A stretch of 64,000 bases of DNA from contig NZ_ARWE01000001.1 of assembly GCF_000384395.1 (NCBI RefSeq), forward strand, positions 3,446,501 to 3,510,500, read 5' to 3'. Shown here piece by piece: positions 59,930-64,000 of this stretch (the first letter of the stretch is position 1; the number at the start of each line of letters is the position of its first letter). Origin of the DNA: Geopsychrobacter electrodiphilus DSM 16401. GTDB taxonomy: Bacteria; Desulfobacterota; Desulfuromonadia; Desulfuromonadales; Geopsychrobacteraceae. A program made the translations under genes and the position numbers. The notes below the pieces were generated by a model. It was given only the letters and a program-made list of their open reading frames with translations, was not told the DNA's origin and searched no databases.

Positions 59930-60829
59930 TCACCCCCAGCGCCAGAACGCCACGATCAGCAGGATAGCGACCGCCAGAATCAGGTTGAGATAGGCCAGAA
60001 AGAAAAACTGTTTCTTCGGCCGGTCGCCGCTTGTGGCACCCGAGGCTAAAAGCGATCCGACTTCGGGCAGACGCATGACCCGGTCTTCACCGTGGGGGGC
60101 CTGCCCCAGGGCGACGGTCAGATCGGTGCCAGCCGAGTGGCGCTGCATATGCTGCCCCTTTTTCCACATCGGGCTCTGGCTCGCGTCATAGATTTTGCCT
60201 TTAAAGGCAAAACAGGCCGGCCGCCCTTCCTGTCCATCGCATAGGACCAACTGTTCTGACGTCATATCCCCCAGCACAATTTCTGTCGTTGCCGAGCTGC
60301 GCCGCCGTAAGCGCGGGCCGACAATAAACACCGCGATCAGACCCATGGTGACCATTATGGCGAACAGGCCAACCTTGACCAGCAGCAACTGTCCGAAACG
60401 GGTATCAACCAGGCCCTGCCATGAATCAAACCGCATCCAGGTCAGATAAAGCCCGGTCAACGCCATAATCGCCATCGAGACCAGTCCGACCCGCACCTCA
60501 CCGCGCGGCAGACCTTTGGCGGCATAGGCCGGCTTGAGGACAAGGTGGACGTAAAAAATGGTGCCGAACCAGAAGACAGCCGTCAGCAGGTGCAGGCTGC
60601 CGACCAGCAGGCGCAGCAGTCGGGCAAAGCCTGACGGAGCGACCGGCGTCCCCGCAGCGGCCTGGGAAGCGATAAACGACTCACCTTGCGCCGTCAACTC
60701 TCCACCACCGGCGGGATCGAGATGACAATAGCTGCAATTCTGCCCAGTCTGGGCCGCAAATTCCGGGGTGGCAAGGGCCGGAACGACCCAACAGAACAAC
60801 AGCAATGCAACCAGAATCACTCTCATCAT
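59930..60829 (-). CDS. Membrane fusion: c-type haem motif, CopD domain, cytochrome b5-like domain
   Basis: ATG 60829 (GGGAGAA upstream) gives 299 aa. There is a signal peptide ending near 'ALA', a single haem-c motif 'CSYCH' (about 32-36), a polytopic CopD domain ('LLVGSLHLLTAVFWFGTIFYVHLVLKPAY', 'TRFGQLLLVKVGLFAIMVTMGLIAVF', about 80-185), then a soluble domain of the cytochrome-b5-like fold ('CFAFKGKIYDASQSPMWKKGQHMQRHSAG', about 205-265) and a last membrane helix. CopD domains resemble diheme/copper-type membrane helices. The gene is divergent from the nar operon and shares its FNR box, so a role in nitrate/NO respiration is likely. Confidence 0.82.
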   Translation of the reverse strand: MMRVILVALLLFCWVVPALATPEFAAQTGQNCSYCHLDPAGGGELTAQGESFIASQAAAGTPVAPSGFARLLRLLVGSLHLLTAVFWFGTIFYVHLVLKPAYAAKGLPRGEVRVGLVSMAIMALTGLYLTWMRFDSWQGLVDTRFGQLLLVKVGLFAIMVTMGLIAVFIVGPRLRRRSSATTEIVLGDMTSEQLVLCDGQEGRPACFAFKGKIYDASQSPMWKKGQHMQRHSAGTDLTVALGQAPHGEDRVMRLPEVGSLLASGATSGDRPKKQFFFLAYLNLILAVAILLIVAFWRWG

Positions 60830-60885
60830 AAATTCTCCCGCAATCAACAAGTTATCCTCATCAAAATCTTCTTCCCTGCACTTTT

Positions 60886-60899
60886 TTGATCTGGGTCAA
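60886..60899. promoter_or_regulatory. FNR/DNR-type box between the CopD fusion and nar genes
   Basis: TTGAT-CTGG-GTCAA matches 9 of 10 positions of the FNR consensus and is the DNR/NarR-type variant. It is 57 bp upstream of the CopD-fusion start (minus) and 183 bp upstream of the narC-like start (plus). Oxygen- or NO-dependent control is expected. Confidence 0.7.
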
Positions 60900-61081
60900 A
60901 GATATCCGTAAACAACCGTTCTATTGTATCTGAGCGAATCAGTCAGGTTTTTCCCAGAAAAATGACTGCCCTATAAAACCTGTTCTGTTTCATTTAGTCA
61001 AAACCTAATGCTTATGAACAACTGATTACCGGAATTTAAACTTTCACTCCCCGCACCAGATATTTTCCAAGGAGAGACCGC

Positions 61082-61612
61082 ATGAAAATCAGAGGCTGGA
61101 GGACCAATCTCTTTCGACTCATCATGCCGCTGGCATTCCTGGCATTTTTGCTGCCGGGGTTCAGCGCCATGGCTGTCGAGGGTGACGCCACGATCGGTGG
61201 TCAACTTTACGCCGGCTCACGTCCCATGGCAAACGGCGGTGCCCCCTGTATCGCCTGTCATGCCCACCCCGGGTTCGGTGCAGCAGGCACCGCCAGTTAT
61301 GGCCCGGACCTTTCCAACCTCTATACCGACTACGGCGCTGAGGGGGTTGCGGGGGTGCTCGAATCCCTGGCCTTTCCCAGCATGGAGGCGATCTTCGCCA
61401 GCCGCCCGCTGACCGCAAGGGAGCGTCTCGATCTGAGCGCTTTTTTCGCCCAGACGGCAGACCGGAAAACCGCGCCGGCCATATCTCTGGCCGGGCTGAT
61501 TCTGCTCGGGGTTGTCAGCGTCTTTGCCATTGTGGCCCTTTTGGGACTGCGCCGCCTCAAGGGGGTGCGTCAGCCGTTGATTGATCAAGTCAGAAAACAG
61601 CGAGGTATGTGA
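61082..61612 (+). CDS. Cytochrome c of the nar operon (NarC-like)
   Basis: A 176-aa membrane-anchored cytochrome. Signal/anchor (about 12-32), then one haem motif 'CIACH' with following 'PGFG...[12 protein letters not shown]', an axial-Met candidate in '[12 protein letters not shown]', and a C-terminal membrane helix (about 132-155). A ribosome-binding site AAGGAG precedes ATG 61082. It ends 2 bp before narG, so it is cotranslated. In Thermus and several deltaproteobacteria the nar operon begins with such a cytochrome (NarC), which passes electrons to NarGHI. Confidence 0.85.
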   Translation: MKIRGWRTNLFRLIMPLAFLAFLLPGFSAMAVEGDATIGGQLYAGSRPMANGGAPCIACHAHPGFGAAGTASYGPDLSNLYTDYGAEGVAGVLESLAFPSMEAIFASRPLTARERLDLSAFFAQTADRKTAPAISLAGLILLGVVSVFAIVALLGLRRLKGVRQPLIDQVRKQRGM

Positions 61613-61614
61613 GC

Positions 61615-64000
<2,386 letters not shown>

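Overview
The window looks like a chromosomal segment of an anaerobic or facultative deltaproteobacterium of the Desulfuromonadales type (Desulfuromonas/Geopsychrobacter/Geobacter relatives). This is inferred from gene content only: a multihaem NapC/NirT (ImcH-like) quinol-side cytochrome, a nar operon headed by a cytochrome c, a homodimeric pyruvate dehydrogenase, a PocR-type hybrid kinase, small Cys-rich and GPERR-tailed proteins, and REP-like and 7-bp tandem repeats of the kind found in that group. About 50 protein genes can be supported. No rRNA, tRNA, CRISPR array, phage or intact insertion sequence was seen.

Layout. 1-10.6 kb: queuosine-precursor transporter (5' cut), murB with a response-regulator diguanylate cyclase, a PocR/PAS hybrid histidine kinase, a 59-aa Cys protein, an amino-acid racemase divergent from a MocR-type regulator, thiol peroxidase, an ADP-ribosylglycohydrolase and a DUF3750 protein. 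10.9-19.8 kb: DEAD-box helicase, HD-GYP phosphodiesterase plus lipoprotein, a zinc-ribbon protein, M42-like peptidase, bioA, a Cu/Zn permease and a small secreted protein. 20-31 kb: one long co-directional run with two versions of the transglutaminase / circularly permuted ATP-grasp / alpha-E set, including a fused and a split version. 31-37 kb: a three-gene RND efflux pump on the minus strand.

37-50.5 kb is the most unusual part. A DUF1858 protein, a Cys-rich Fe-S-like protein and a hemerythrin stand behind a CRP/FNR-like box. Next comes a tight rimB-rimK-deacylase-corA-mscS run. Facing it is a minus-strand run of two tandem ATP-grasp ligases, a GNAT, a KamA-type lysine 2,3-aminomutase and a GNAT-HDAC fusion. 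This last operon is the best candidate for an undescribed pathway: beta-lysine (or a related beta-amino acid) made by KamA, ligated by ATP-grasp enzymes, and acetylated/deacetylated. It has a good sigma70-type promoter and a leader of about 150 nt that can fold into a branched structure in which the ribosome-binding site of the first gene is paired in a perfect 10-bp helix, as in a riboswitch or thermosensor.

51-58 kb: EamA transporter and the aceE-aceF-lpd pyruvate dehydrogenase genes, with a REP-like hairpin at the aceE stop and an 11-copy heptamer array after aceF. 58-64 kb: respiration, with the NapC/ImcH-like cytochrome, a c-haem/CopD/cytochrome-b5 membrane fusion, a near-perfect FNR box, a NarC-like cytochrome, and narG running off the window end.

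Functions come from motifs and family recognition by eye; no database search was run.
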